Source of the DNA: Georgfuchsia sp049276455
Lineage (GTDB): Bacteria > Pseudomonadota > Gammaproteobacteria > Burkholderiales > Rhodocyclaceae
DNA length: 64,000 nt
Reading direction: 5' to 3'
Assembly (NCBI GenBank): GCA_049276455.1
Contig: JBASWL010000224.1
Coordinates: forward strand, 71,265 to 135,264
The notes beneath the pieces were generated by a model, which saw only the letters and a list, made by a program, of their open reading frames with translations, made no database searches and was not told the DNA's origin. Positions 1 through 7,772 of this stretch are shown piece by piece. Position 1 is the stretch's first letter, and each line of letters starts with the position of its first letter. Both the position numbers and the translations under genes were made by a program.

Positions 1-297
1 ATTCCGCGTTGCTTGAAGCTCCGTGCGCAGGCGTTCGACTTCAATATCCAGCCGTTTCAACCCAGCCTCGATGCCGATCTGCCTCAGTTGATGGGGGAAT
101 GACGGATCGTCCGGCGACTGTGTGTCCGTGTCGGGCAGCAGTTGTCTTCCCACCCAGGGTTCGCGCGCGTGGGTAATGGCTGGTCTGTTGCGCTTGAGTT
201 GCATCAGTTGCAGTACGGCGACAATGAGATATATAGCAGAAACCCCGGCGCAAAGCAGGATGGCATCATGTAATTCGGGCGCCGTAGTTTCCATCAT
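1..297 (-). CDS. Membrane-anchored protein of unknown family (partial, C-terminus outside window)
   Basis: Only the first 99 codons are present; the gene runs off the left edge. The product starts MMETTAPELHD, has one hydrophobic segment at about residues 12-32 (ILLCAGVSAIYLIVAVLQL), then a polar stretch. The visible part ends in a charged helical run with Leu/Ile spacing (LKRLDIEVERLRTELQ) that looks like the start of a coiled coil. This suggests an N-terminally anchored cytoplasmic or periplasmic protein. I do not recognise the family. Two ATG codons are adjacent (297 and 294) and neither has a strong ribosome binding site. Base composition matches the backbone. Confidence 0.6.
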   Translation of the reverse strand, partial: MMETTAPELHDAILLCAGVSAIYLIVAVLQLMQLKRNRPAITHAREPWVGRQLLPDTDTQSPDDPSFPHQLRQIGIEAGLKRLDIEVERLRTELQATRN

Positions 298-389
298 CGG
301 GGCATCTCGAAATGCTTAGCTGGTGGCATGCCGGCATCTTAGTCGTCGGCTGATACCTGATAAACAAGGATCAAGAGAGGGTTTCGCCC

Positions 390-509
390 ATGTTTCTGCT
401 CAAAAATTCACTCTCCCTGGCGCTTACTGACTTCCTTCTGCCGGTTCTGGCAGTGGTCGTGCTGTTATTCGTTATTGATGGCGCAAGCTCACGCGTCGCT
501 GCTGCGTAG
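390..509 (+). CDS. Possible 39-residue membrane peptide
   Basis: A short frame starts at an ATG eight to nine bases after an AGAGAGG purine run that could serve as a ribosome binding site. It encodes MFLLKNSLSLALTDFLLP followed by a strongly hydrophobic stretch (VLAVVVLLFVI), then a short Ala/Ser tail. That is consistent with a single transmembrane helix. It ends 17 bases before the stop codon of the convergent tyrosyl-tRNA synthetase gene. There is no homology I can name, and a frame this short can occur by chance, so this is a candidate only. Confidence 0.25.
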   Translation: MFLLKNSLSLALTDFLLPVLAVVVLLFVIDGASSRVAAA

Positions 510-526
510 CGCACTTCCGGTCAGTC

Positions 527-1717
527 TCAGGTAAGCGTTATGCGCGCGAATTTGCGCTTGCCAACCTGCAGCACTACAGCGCTACCTGCCGTTAGCTGTA
601 ATGCCTTGTCGCTGACTTTCTCGCCATCGGCACGCACGCCACCAGCTTCGATCATGCGCATCGCCTCCGAGGTGCTTGTCACTAGTCCCGCTTGCTTGAG
701 CACTTGCGGAATCGCACCGGCAGCTATTGTCAGTTCGAGCATATTCTCCGGAATCTCACTGCGCTGGAAGCGCGCGATGAAATTCTGCAACGCCGTTTCG
801 CCTGCTTGTGCGCCGCCGTGGAAACGGCTGACGATCTCTTTGGCCAATTCGAATTTGATATCACGTGGATTAGCCCCGGCTTCAACCTGTTTTTTAAGCG
901 CGGCAATTTCAGTGACCGATTTAAATGAGAGCAGGTCAAAATAGCGCCACATGAGAGTATCCGATACCGACATCAGCTTGCCGAAAATTTCGTCTGGCGC
1001 TTCGCTTATGCCGACATAATTACCCAGCGACTTCGACATCTTGTTGACACCATCCAGACCCTCAAGCAACGGCATGGTCAGGATGCACTGCTGCGACTGG
1101 CCATACTGCCTTTGCAATTCACGTCCCATGAGCAGATTGAATTTCTGATCGGTGCCACCAAGCTCAACATCCGCCTTCATCGCAACCGAGTCGTACCCCT
1201 GTATCAGAGGATAGAGAAATTCATGAATGGCAATCGGTTGCTTATTGCTGTAGCGCTTTGAAAAATCGTCCCTTTCCAACATGCGTGCCACAGTATGGTG
1301 CGAAGCCAGACGAATCAGCCCCGCCGCGCCCAACTCTTCGCACCAAGTGGAATTGAAACAGATCTCGGTTTGGGCTGGATCGAGGATCTTGAACACCTGC
1401 GCCTGGTAGGTCTTGGCATTTTCCGCCACCTGTTCATGCGACAAAGGTGGACGCGTGGCGTTCTTGCCACTCGGATCACCGATCCTGCCCGTGAAGTCCC
1501 CGATCAAGAACATGACGTGGTGCCCCAACCCCTGAAAGTGGCGCAGCTTGTTGATAAGTACTGTGTGGCCAAGATGCAGGTCGGGTGCGGTTGGATCAAA
1601 ACCGGCCTTGATGCGCAAGGGAAGACCTGTCTTGAGCTTGTCGACCAGTTCAGCCTCGATCAGCAATTCATCGGCGCCGCGCTTGATCAGCGCCAGTTGG
1701 GATTCGATATCGATCAT
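527..1717 (-). CDS. tyrS: Tyrosyl-tRNA synthetase
   Basis: Charges tRNA-Tyr with tyrosine in the cytoplasm. The 396-residue product has the class I signatures: HLGH at residues 48-51 (HIGH motif) and KMSKS at 226-230. The C-terminus, from about residue 335, has an S4-type RNA-binding domain (SEAMRMIEAGGVRADG). Length and motif spacing fit the TyrZ-like bacterial type. I start at the ATG preceding IDIESQLALIKRG because this is where family members begin; the frame extends upstream only through a TTG codon with no family similarity. It is divergent from the M23 peptidase gene with a spacer of 75 bases. This tyrS/M23 pairing is common in betaproteobacteria. Confidence 0.97.
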   Translation of the reverse strand: MIDIESQLALIKRGADELLIEAELVDKLKTGLPLRIKAGFDPTAPDLHLGHTVLINKLRHFQGLGHHVMFLIGDFTGRIGDPSGKNATRPPLSHEQVAENAKTYQAQVFKILDPAQTEICFNSTWCEELGAAGLIRLASHHTVARMLERDDFSKRYSNKQPIAIHEFLYPLIQGYDSVAMKADVELGGTDQKFNLLMGRELQRQYGQSQQCILTMPLLEGLDGVNKMSKSLGNYVGISEAPDEIFGKLMSVSDTLMWRYFDLLSFKSVTEIAALKKQVEAGANPRDIKFELAKEIVSRFHGGAQAGETALQNFIARFQRSEIPENMLELTIAAGAIPQVLKQAGLVTSTSEAMRMIEAGGVRADGEKVSDKALQLTAGSAVVLQVGKRKFARITLT

Positions 1718-1792
1718 TGAAAAAGGAGCTGGGGTTGTCTGGAGCCGCGTTTTTGTTAAACTCGCCAATTCCGACGCTGGCCCAACTAACTG

Positions 1793-3124
1793 ATGATTGA
1801 AGAAAAGGGTTCCATTTTAGCCTACCTCCATAGCCGCAGAACGGGGCGGGGCCGTCATATGCTGCCAGGTCTGGCTGTTGTTATTGTTGCTTGCTTTGGC
1901 GTGGTTGCCGCATTTGGCAACGTTTCCAGCGGGAAGGAAGCCAACATAGCGCAGCAGAATATTATTGAAACGTTGGCGCTTTCCCAAGCTACTTTGGTCG
2001 ATGAGAATCCGGGCTTGTTCATCCGCGAGGAAAAGGTTCATCCTGGAGATACCGCCTACGAATTGCTGGGTCGCCTCGGCGTAGAAGACGTCAGCATGAT
2101 CGACGCCGCGCGAGCAGATCCCGAGGCTCGGGCAGTTTTTCGCCAGTTGTCTCCCGGAAAAATAATCACGGCTTACTTGGACCGCGACGGCCAACTGCAT
2201 TCCCTGATCTTTCCGCTTAATGACAGGCAGGATCAGGTACTGGAACTTGAGAACGCGAAAGAGGGCTTGCGTGTTTCACAGAAAAACCTTCCGCTCGAGA
2301 CGCGCATAGCAGTCAAATTTGCCGACATCAATTATTCGCTGTTTAGTGCAACCGATGCGGCAGGCATTCCCGACAACATTGCCACCCAGCTGGTAGATAT
2401 ATTTAGCGGCGACATAGACTTTCATCGCGATTTGCGCAAGGGAGACCGCTTCTCCGTTGTGTATGAGTCGGTCACGCATAACGGAAAGTCCGTGCGCAGC
2501 GGCCGGATTCTTGCGGCCGAATTTATAAACAATGGCCAGAATTTCAAGGCAGTCTGGTTCCAGGACAGCAAAGACAGAGGCGGCTATTACACACCTGAAG
2601 GCAAAAGCCTGCATAAGGCTTTTCTACGTTCACCACTGGAATTCTCGCGGGTCACCTCGGGCTTTTCAATGTCGCGCTACCACCCGATTCTGCATAAACG
2701 GCGCGCCCACACGGGCGTTGATTATGGCGCTCCCATTGGCACACGTGTCAAGGCGACCAGCGATGCCATCGTTGAGTTCGCCGGTACCAAGGGCGGCTAT
2801 GGCAAAGTAATCATACTGAACCATCAGGGGCCTTACACAACCGTCTACGGCCATCTTTCGGGCTTTGCCAAGGGACTTCGCAAAGGGAAACGCGTTTCGC
2901 AAGGTGATGTCATTGGCTATGTCGGCATGACCGGTCTCGCTACAGGGCCGCATCTGCACTACGAATTCCGTATCAACGGCGTTTTCAAGAATCCATTATC
3001 CGTAGTGCTTCCTGGCTCTCCGCCCTTGTCCAGCGCGCAGACAGCTCGTTTCCATAGCGAATCTGCTGTATGGTTGGCCAGACTCGACGCAGTACAGAGT
3101 ATCAATCTAGCTTCGGCAGATTAA
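1793..3124 (+). CDS. M23 family metallopeptidase, membrane-anchored (MepM/YebA-like)
   Basis: A likely peptidoglycan endopeptidase acting in the periplasm. The product has 443 residues. A transmembrane or uncleaved signal segment lies at about 23-42 (MLPGLAVVIVACFGVVAAFG). A middle region resembles the LysM/OapA-like part of MepM (VHPGDTAYELLGRLGV at 82-97). The C-terminal M23 domain has the zinc ligands H306 and D310 (HTGVD), then H354 (YGHL) and the HLH pair at 387-389. All catalytic residues are present, so it should be active rather than a LytM-type activator. In related genomes anmK follows directly; here only a decayed fragment does. No clear ribosome binding site precedes the ATG. Confidence 0.93.
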   Translation: MIEEKGSILAYLHSRRTGRGRHMLPGLAVVIVACFGVVAAFGNVSSGKEANIAQQNIIETLALSQATLVDENPGLFIREEKVHPGDTAYELLGRLGVEDVSMIDAARADPEARAVFRQLSPGKIITAYLDRDGQLHSLIFPLNDRQDQVLELENAKEGLRVSQKNLPLETRIAVKFADINYSLFSATDAAGIPDNIATQLVDIFSGDIDFHRDLRKGDRFSVVYESVTHNGKSVRSGRILAAEFINNGQNFKAVWFQDSKDRGGYYTPEGKSLHKAFLRSPLEFSRVTSGFSMSRYHPILHKRRAHTGVDYGAPIGTRVKATSDAIVEFAGTKGGYGKVIILNHQGPYTTVYGHLSGFAKGLRKGKRVSQGDVIGYVGMTGLATGPHLHYEFRINGVFKNPLSVVLPGSPPLSSAQTARFHSESAVWLARLDAVQSINLASAD

Positions 3125-3135
3125 TTGCTCGACAT

Positions 3136-3282
3136 AGCGAGCCTGGATCGCCTATCGACTTGAAGTCCGGTACCCGTCTGGATGGAGTCGGGGCGGTACT
3201 TTCACCTTTGGTGACAACTCCCTACAAACGCTTGCTTCCTGCCATTTGCTTTTCCCGGTACAAATACGCAAGGAGGGTCTAG
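3136..3282 (+). pseudogene. anmK: Decayed remnant of anmK (anhydro-N-acetylmuramic acid kinase), N-terminal part
   Basis: Just after the M23 gene the plus strand encodes LKSGTRLDGVGAVL, closely matching the AnmK N-terminal signature (LMSGTSLDGVDAVL), followed by a run containing RLL as in the family. There is no start codon at the expected place and the frame stops at 3280-3282. The several hundred residues of the ATPase fold are absent before erpA at 3428. AnmK recycles anhydro-MurNAc from cell-wall turnover and commonly sits exactly here between the M23 gene and erpA. The match is short but position and motif agree. A very weak echo of a C-terminal FAW motif occurs near 3320 and I do not rely on it. 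Confidence 0.55.
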
Positions 3283-3370
3283 CTCTTCAGCATGCGGGGC
3301 ACAACGAGTTGCATCGCGCCGCTTTGCTTGGCAATTAACTCGCCGCCATCTACCTCGCGCTATCAGAAAG

Positions 3371-3407
3371 CAAAAGGGCGCAACGAGCTTGCCCCCTGCG
3401 CCCTTTG
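3371..3407. terminator. Bidirectional hairpin terminator after erpA
   Basis: The arms AAAGGGCGCA and TGCGCCCTTT form a strong GC stem with a loop of about 14 bases. An A-rich run precedes it on the plus strand, giving a U tract for minus-strand transcripts, and CTTTGTTT follows it. It lies between the anmK remnant and the erpA stop codon and probably ends erpA transcription. Confidence 0.7.
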
Positions 3408-3427
3408 TTTCGGGAGAAACTGAAGAC

Positions 3428-3778
3428 TCAGGCCGAGAATGATGATCCGCAACCACACGTACTAGTGGCGTTGGGATTCTTGATCACGAACTGCGAACCT
3501 TCCAATCCTTCGGTGTAGTCTATTTCTGCCCCTACAAGGTACTGATAGCTCATCGGGTCTATCAACAGGGTAACGCCGGATTTTTCCAGCACAGTGTCAT
3601 CCTCGTTGCTGACTTCGTCGAACGTAAACCCATACTGAAAACCTGAGCAACCGCCGCCACTGACAAATACACGGAGTTTGAGTTCGGGGTTGCCTTCTTC
3701 GGCGATCAAATCCCTCACCTTGTTCACGGCATTGTCGGTGAAGTTAAGGGGCATGGGCATTTCGGTCTGTGCATTCAT
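3428..3778 (-). CDS. erpA: Iron-sulfur cluster insertion protein ErpA
   Basis: An A-type carrier that passes Fe-S clusters to apo-enzymes in the cytoplasm. The product has 116 residues, the usual length. The three conserved cysteines are C44 (GGGCSGFQYGF) and C108/C110 in the C-terminal STCGCGSSFS motif. It reads in the same direction as the upstream bactofilin, argC and ribosomal genes and ends at a hairpin terminator. AAGGAGAA lies a few bases before the ATG. Confidence 0.96.
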   Translation of the reverse strand: MNAQTEMPMPLNFTDNAVNKVRDLIAEEGNPELKLRVFVSGGGCSGFQYGFTFDEVSNEDDTVLEKSGVTLLIDPMSYQYLVGAEIDYTEGLEGSQFVIKNPNATSTCGCGSSFSA

Positions 3779-3813
3779 GTGATTCTCCTTTCTGATGCTG
3801 TGGGCTGGATTCC

Positions 3814-4215
3814 TTATTTGGTGTTGGCCAGCTTTAATTCAACTGATTTCGCCGAGGCGCCCTGGTGGATCAGCCGCCCTTGAACAACGGCGCCAAGGTG
3901 TATTTCTATCGTATTGTATTCCACATCTCCTGTTACCCGGGCCTTGGCCTGGAGTTCCAGAAAACCGCTGGAATGTATTGGGCCGACCACGGTGCCATTA
4001 ACAACCAGATGCGAAACGGTAATTTCGCCTTCGATGCGAGCCTGCTCACTGATAACCAGTGTGCTTGACTGGTCACCTGTCGCCATGACATTGCCGCAGA
4101 TTTCGCCGTCGACACGCAATCCGCCAGTAAAAGCGACATTACCCTCCACCTTGGTACCAGCACCGACAAGGCTGTCAATCCGGCTTGGGGTCTTGTGAGA
4201 ATTCTTCGAAAACAT
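3814..4215 (-). CDS. Bactofilin (polymer-forming cytoskeletal protein)
   Basis: A 133-residue member of the bactofilin family, which builds beta-helical filaments involved in cell shape, polarity or envelope synthesis. The core repeat pattern is visible: alternating hydrophobic and glycine positions in VEGNVAFTGGLRVDGEICGN, then further turns at ARIEGEITVSHLVVNGTVVG and ARVTGDVEYNTIEI. The N-terminal tail is short and polar, as usual. It is downstream of the DUF6776-type membrane protein gene and upstream of erpA, an arrangement shared with other betaproteobacteria. It may be membrane-linked through its coiled-coil neighbour, but that is inference. Confidence 0.92.
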   Translation of the reverse strand: MFSKNSHKTPSRIDSLVGAGTKVEGNVAFTGGLRVDGEICGNVMATGDQSSTLVISEQARIEGEITVSHLVVNGTVVGPIHSSGFLELQAKARVTGDVEYNTIEIHLGAVVQGRLIHQGASAKSVELKLANTK

Positions 4216-4236
4216 GGCAATGCCCTCCTGTTTGGC

Positions 4237-4971
4237 TTATACCGTCACTTGTTGCGATGCCACTACAGTCAAGCCCTGCATCAAGCGCACTTCGAGTTTC
4301 TTGAGAACAGCGTTGGCCGGGAGCATAAAGCTGCCCTCAATACGGCGGAAGTACTTGAAGCTGACTAAAAATCTCTGAGGATCTGATGCATCAGTGTCGG
4401 AAATGTTCACGGTAACAGTTTCTCCGCCCTGCTGAATTGTCGCTACCATTTGCAGTCTCCCCTTGAATTCCCGGGCCGGGCGAGATACCGGTGCCGCCAG
4501 AAAGAATCGGTAACGACAGGCATCCCCCGCGGTTGAGGCAGGTATCACCCGCATGCGGTGAATGCTGACAGCATTATTTTTCGTGTCACCCGAGGCAAGA
4601 CTCTCGAATGCTGCCATATCTTCACGCAAGCGATTATTCTCAGCCTCCAGCCGTTTTACCTGCTCGCTGAGTTTCTGTTGTACTGTACGTTCAATCTGCA
4701 GCGAGGCCTCGCTACCATTGCTAATTGAACGCAAATGCTCCGCTTCGGTTTCCAGCACCTCAACGCGACTGCGGAGACTGCCTACCAGCTCTGCCGAGGT
4801 ATTGTCAAAGCCGGAATAACGACTACTGATGACATAAATCCAACTTACCAGTAAAGCAGTTGCAATTAACAGCAGAATTGTAATCAATGCGCGCCAATGC
4901 CAAGGAATATGGGCACGTACTGTCACCCGCGGCGCTGACATGCCGAATCTGCTCCGCAGACGGCGCAGCAT
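4237..4971 (-). CDS. DUF6776-type membrane protein with coiled coil
   Basis: A 244-residue protein with one transmembrane helix at about residues 27-50 (ALITILLLIATALLVSWIYV), a predicted coiled coil at about 60-125 (VEVLETEAEHLRSI, VKRLEAENNRLRED), and a C-terminal beta-rich domain. The family has no established function. The ATG chosen overlaps the argC stop codon as TGATG, which implies translational coupling; an in-frame codon 36 bases upstream lies inside argC and is less likely. The bactofilin gene follows 21 bases downstream, so the two may act together at the envelope. Confidence 0.8.
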   Translation of the reverse strand: MLRRLRSRFGMSAPRVTVRAHIPWHWRALITILLLIATALLVSWIYVISSRYSGFDNTSAELVGSLRSRVEVLETEAEHLRSISNGSEASLQIERTVQQKLSEQVKRLEAENNRLREDMAAFESLASGDTKNNAVSIHRMRVIPASTAGDACRYRFFLAAPVSRPAREFKGRLQMVATIQQGGETVTVNISDTDASDPQRFLVSFKYFRRIEGSFMLPANAVLKKLEVRLMQGLTVVASQQVTV

Positions 4972-5999
4972 CAAGGAAGAAGGGGAACGTGCGAAAGTCC
5001 GGTACATTCGTCGAAACCAAACATCAGGTTCATGTTTTGTATCGCCTGTCCCGCAGCGCCTTTGACAAGATTATCGATCACGGAGAGCACCACCAGCGTA
5101 TTGCCATTTTGTGGTCTATGCAAGGCAATTCTGCACATATTCGAGGCCCTTACCGAACGCGTTTCGGGATGCGATTTGGGTGGCAGTACGTCAATAAATG
5201 GTTCCCTCGCATAGCGCTGCTCAAAGATTGCCTGAAAATCGACTTCCCTGGTGATGCGTGCGTACAGAGTTGCGTGAATTCCCCGAATCATCGGTGTCAG
5301 ATGTGGCACAAAAGTTAAACCAACCTCACGCCCTGCCGCCAAGGCCAAACCTTGGCATATCTCAGGCAGGTGGCGATGCCCTGGCACTCCATAGGCTTTA
5401 AAATTATCGGCTGCTTCGGAAAACAGAATATGAGTTTCAGCTTTGCGTCCAGCACCCGACACGCCAGATTTGGCATCGGCGATCAGGCTGTTAACGTCGA
5501 TGCATTCCGACTCTACCAAGGGTAGGAAGCCAAGCTGTGTTGCTGTCGGGTAACAACCGGGATTGGCAACCAAGCTGGCTTTCCTGATTGCTTCCCGATT
5601 TACTTCTGGCAGACCATAGACCGCTTCGGCCAGCCAGTGTGGGCTCGCGTGCGGCATGCCATACCATTCTTCCCACGCACTGGCATCCTTGAGCCGAAAG
5701 TCCGCTGCAAGGTCAATTACCTTGATACCTGCATCAAGCAGTGCCGGCGCCTGTTGCATGGCAACCCCGTTAGGGGTCGCAAAAAAAACGAGGTCGCATT
5801 TTTCGAGCGCGGCAGACGCGGGATCCGAGAAGGCCAATGAGACGCGACCGCGCAGGCTGGAGAACATATCCGCTACCGGCGTACCAGCCTCACCGCGAGA
5901 GGTAATAGCAACCAAATCCACTTCAGAATGCTGGGCCAGCAGCCTGAGCAGTTCAACTCCTGTATAGCCGGTACCACCAACAACGCCTACCTTGATCAT
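4971..5999 (-). CDS. argC: N-acetyl-gamma-glutamyl-phosphate reductase
   Basis: The third step of arginine synthesis: NADPH-dependent reduction of N-acetylglutamyl phosphate. The 342-residue product has the Rossmann motif GGTGYTG at 8-14 and the active-site cysteine C149 in NPGCYPTATQLG, with the ending (GFDECTGL...LLP) typical of the longer type. The start is the ATG before IKVGVVGG; a GGAG lies seven bases upstream, whereas the frame extends 15 codons further with no family similarity. A strong hairpin separates it from rpsI, so it may have its own transcription. argB lies 16 kb away in this window. Confidence 0.97.
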   Translation of the reverse strand: MIKVGVVGGTGYTGVELLRLLAQHSEVDLVAITSRGEAGTPVADMFSSLRGRVSLAFSDPASAALEKCDLVFFATPNGVAMQQAPALLDAGIKVIDLAADFRLKDASAWEEWYGMPHASPHWLAEAVYGLPEVNREAIRKASLVANPGCYPTATQLGFLPLVESECIDVNSLIADAKSGVSGAGRKAETHILFSEAADNFKAYGVPGHRHLPEICQGLALAAGREVGLTFVPHLTPMIRGIHATLYARITREVDFQAIFEQRYAREPFIDVLPPKSHPETRSVRASNMCRIALHRPQNGNTLVVLSVIDNLVKGAAGQAIQNMNLMFGFDECTGLSHVPLLP

Positions 6000-6040
6000 T
6001 GCAAGCTCCGTAAAGTCTTGGTGAGATAGTAGCGCACAGA

Positions 6041-6070
6041 CCAAAAAGCCGCCTGCAGGCGGCTTTTTGG
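6041..6070. terminator. Perfect 30-bp palindromic terminator between rpsI and argC
   Basis: The sequence is fully self-complementary: CCAAAAAGCCGCC meets GGCGGCTTTTTGG around a TGCA centre. It has a U tract in either direction. It lies between the rpsI stop (6090) and the argC start (5999), so rplM-rpsI messages probably end here rather than running into argC. Confidence 0.85.
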
Positions 6071-6089
6071 AAGCATCGAAGCGGGAATT

Positions 6090-6482
6090 TTAGCGCTTCG
6101 AGAATTGTTTGCGGCGACGTGCCTTGTGGAAGCCAACTTTCTTACGTTCGACTGCGCGCGCATCGCGCGTTACAAAACCTGCTTGAGACAAAGCAGGCTT
6201 TAGGGTTGCATCGTATTCGATCAGGGCGCGTGTAATGCCGTGGCGCACTGCACCTGCCTGGCCGGACTCGCCCCCACCCACCACTGTAACCATGATGTCG
6301 AAGGTGCCCGAATGCTGCGTCAGTTCAAGCGGTTGACGCACGACCATGCGGCCGGTCTCGCGCGAGAAAAAATCGTCGAGCGGCTTGTTGTTGACAATAA
6401 ACTTGCCACTGCCCTGCTTCATGAATACACGTGCGATCGCAGTCTTGCGACGACCGGTGCCATAGTAGTAATTGGTGGCCAT
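6090..6482 (-). CDS. rpsI: 30S ribosomal protein S9
   Basis: A small-subunit ribosomal protein of 130 residues. The signatures include YYGTGRRKTAIARVF near the N-terminus, GGGESGQAGAVRHGI in the middle, and the basic tail KARRRKQFSKR that reaches toward the P site. It begins two bases after rplM ends, in the standard rplM-rpsI order, and is followed by a palindromic terminator. Confidence 0.98.
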   Translation of the reverse strand: MATNYYYGTGRRKTAIARVFMKQGSGKFIVNNKPLDDFFSRETGRMVVRQPLELTQHSGTFDIMVTVVGGGESGQAGAVRHGITRALIEYDATLKPALSQAGFVTRDARAVERKKVGFHKARRRKQFSKR

Positions 6483-6484
6483 AC

Positions 6485-6913
6485 TTAAATCTCCAGTGCC
6501 TTGGGCTGCTGTGCGCTGTGCGGATGTTCAGTGCCCGCGTAGCACTTCATTTTCTTCAGCATTGCATAGCCGAGTGGGCCCTTAGGCAACATGCCCTTGA
6601 CGGCTTTTTCCAGTACGCGCTCCGGGAAACGCTGCTGTAGCTTGTTGAAGTTGGTTTCATAAATCCCTCCGGGATAACCAGAGTGACGAAAATACTTTTT
6701 ATCCTCGGCTTTGTTGCCGGTTACGCGCAGTTTATCGACATTAACCACGACGATGTAGTCACCGGTATCAACGTGAGGGGTGTATACCGGCTTGTGCTTG
6801 CCGCGCAAGCGTTTTGCAATTTCAGTCGCAAGACGTCCAAGCACCTTGTCAGTTGCATCGACGACGAGCCAGTCGCGCTGGACTTCATGCGGCTTGGCAG
6901 AAAACGTTTTCAT
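6485..6913 (-). CDS. rplM: 50S ribosomal protein L13
   Basis: A large-subunit ribosomal protein of 142 residues that binds 23S rRNA early in assembly. Family signatures are visible: WLVVDATDKVLGRLATEIA near the N-terminus, GDYIVVVN, the YPGGI loop and MLPKGPLGYAMLKKMK. It is the first gene of the rplM-rpsI pair. The upstream spacer is long, AT-rich, and carries a hairpin with a U tract on this strand at 7043-7062. Confidence 0.98.
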   Translation of the reverse strand: MKTFSAKPHEVQRDWLVVDATDKVLGRLATEIAKRLRGKHKPVYTPHVDTGDYIVVVNVDKLRVTGNKAEDKKYFRHSGYPGGIYETNFNKLQQRFPERVLEKAVKGMLPKGPLGYAMLKKMKCYAGTEHPHSAQQPKALEI

Positions 6914-7355
6914 GAGGAAACCTCGGTTTTAATGAGCCTAGGGAAAAACCCCCATGGGCAGAATGCGGAAAGCCGCGCATTGTATGTCAGCCATTACAGC
7001 AGTGTCAAACCTTTGCCGAACCACGCATTGCAACAAAAAAAACGCAACCCCTAGGGGTTGCGCAGAATTCGCCCCCTTTGCGGGGACGAGGAGGAGAAGT
7101 TGCTGATGCTGAAAAATTGCTACAGCGATCAATGTGGAGTGATCTTAACCATTATTTTGTTGCAGTGCAAGAATATCTTGCTCTCTTTTGATAAACATCA
7201 AGAGACTATTTAAATACATGATTTATATAAACATAATAAAATATAGGGTTATTTTGGTAGCGGGTAACAATACATAATGAATACTGCCTTAAGGAATGAA
7301 AAAATAGGGTCGGATACAATTCCATGCATCGAATTCAAGCAAGATGGAGTGGGTT
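6914..7355. other. Long AT-rich spacer upstream of rplM and the OsmC gene
   Basis: About 440 bases between divergent genes, markedly AT-rich from about 7140 to 7320. It contains a minus-strand promoter-like pair (TTGCAC and TAAGAT, 17 apart, at 7142-7170), a GC hairpin at 7073-7085, and a perfect palindrome with U tract at 7043-7062. A short minus-strand frame with four consecutive Leu codons at 7088-7099 crosses this region but starts only at TTG and runs through the hairpin. I see no gene in it. Confidence 0.5.
7035..7062 (-). terminator. Intrinsic terminator or attenuator upstream of rplM
   Basis: The perfect palindrome CGCAACCCCTAGGGGTTGCG is followed on the minus strand by a run of eight T bases. 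No complete minus-strand gene lies upstream that it could end; the first gene downstream is rplM, about 120 bases away. It could therefore act as an attenuator in the rplM-rpsI leader, or be a relic. Confidence 0.6.
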
Positions 7356-7772
7356 ATGGAATGCACGGTTCGCTGGCATGATGGGATGAGTTTCATTGCT
7401 GAAACCGGGAGCGGCCACCTCGTCGCGATGGATGGCGCTCCAGAAGCCGGCGGGCGCAATCTCGCCCCGCGCCCGATGGAACTGTTGCTGGCAGGCGCTG
7501 GCGCTTGCACGGCATTCGATGTCGTGCTGATTTTAAAGCGTAGCCGGCAGGAAATTTCCGGTTGCGAAGCAAAGCTGCTAGCCGAGCGCGCCGAGGTTGA
7601 TCCAAAAGTCTTTACCAAAATCAATTTTCACTTCGTGGTAACTGGTCGCGGGCTAAAACCGGAAACCGTGGAACGTGCGATCAAGCTATCTGCGGAAAAG
7701 TACTGTTCGGCATCCATCATGCTCGGCAAGACCGCCGAGATAACCCATACTTGGGAAATCGTTGATGGCTAG
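7356..7772 (+). CDS. OsmC family protein (YhfA-like)
   Basis: A 138-residue OsmC-fold protein. OsmC/Ohr proteins are thiol-dependent peroxidases; the YhfA branch has no settled substrate. The two redox cysteines are present, one in GAGACTAFDVVLIL and one in EKYCSASIM, and the motif GGRNLAPRPMELLLAG marks the dimer core. The ATG at 7356 follows GGAG by six bases and matches family N-termini; an in-frame ATG four codons earlier is possible. It overlaps by four bases the convergent coq7 end. Confidence 0.9.
   Translation: MECTVRWHDGMSFIAETGSGHLVAMDGAPEAGGRNLAPRPMELLLAGAGACTAFDVVLILKRSRQEISGCEAKLLAERAEVDPKVFTKINFHFVVTGRGLKPETVERAIKLSAEKYCSASIMLGKTAEITHTWEIVDG

Noticed and set aside
3795..4068. 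Several short plus-strand frames over the bactofilin gene
   Set aside because: The bactofilin repeats on the minus strand account for the open frames.
6938..7132. A 64-codon minus-strand frame with four Leu codons, considered as a leader peptide gene
   Set aside because: It starts only at TTG almost at the predicted transcription start and does not stop before the hairpin, so I list it as a finding and not as a gene.
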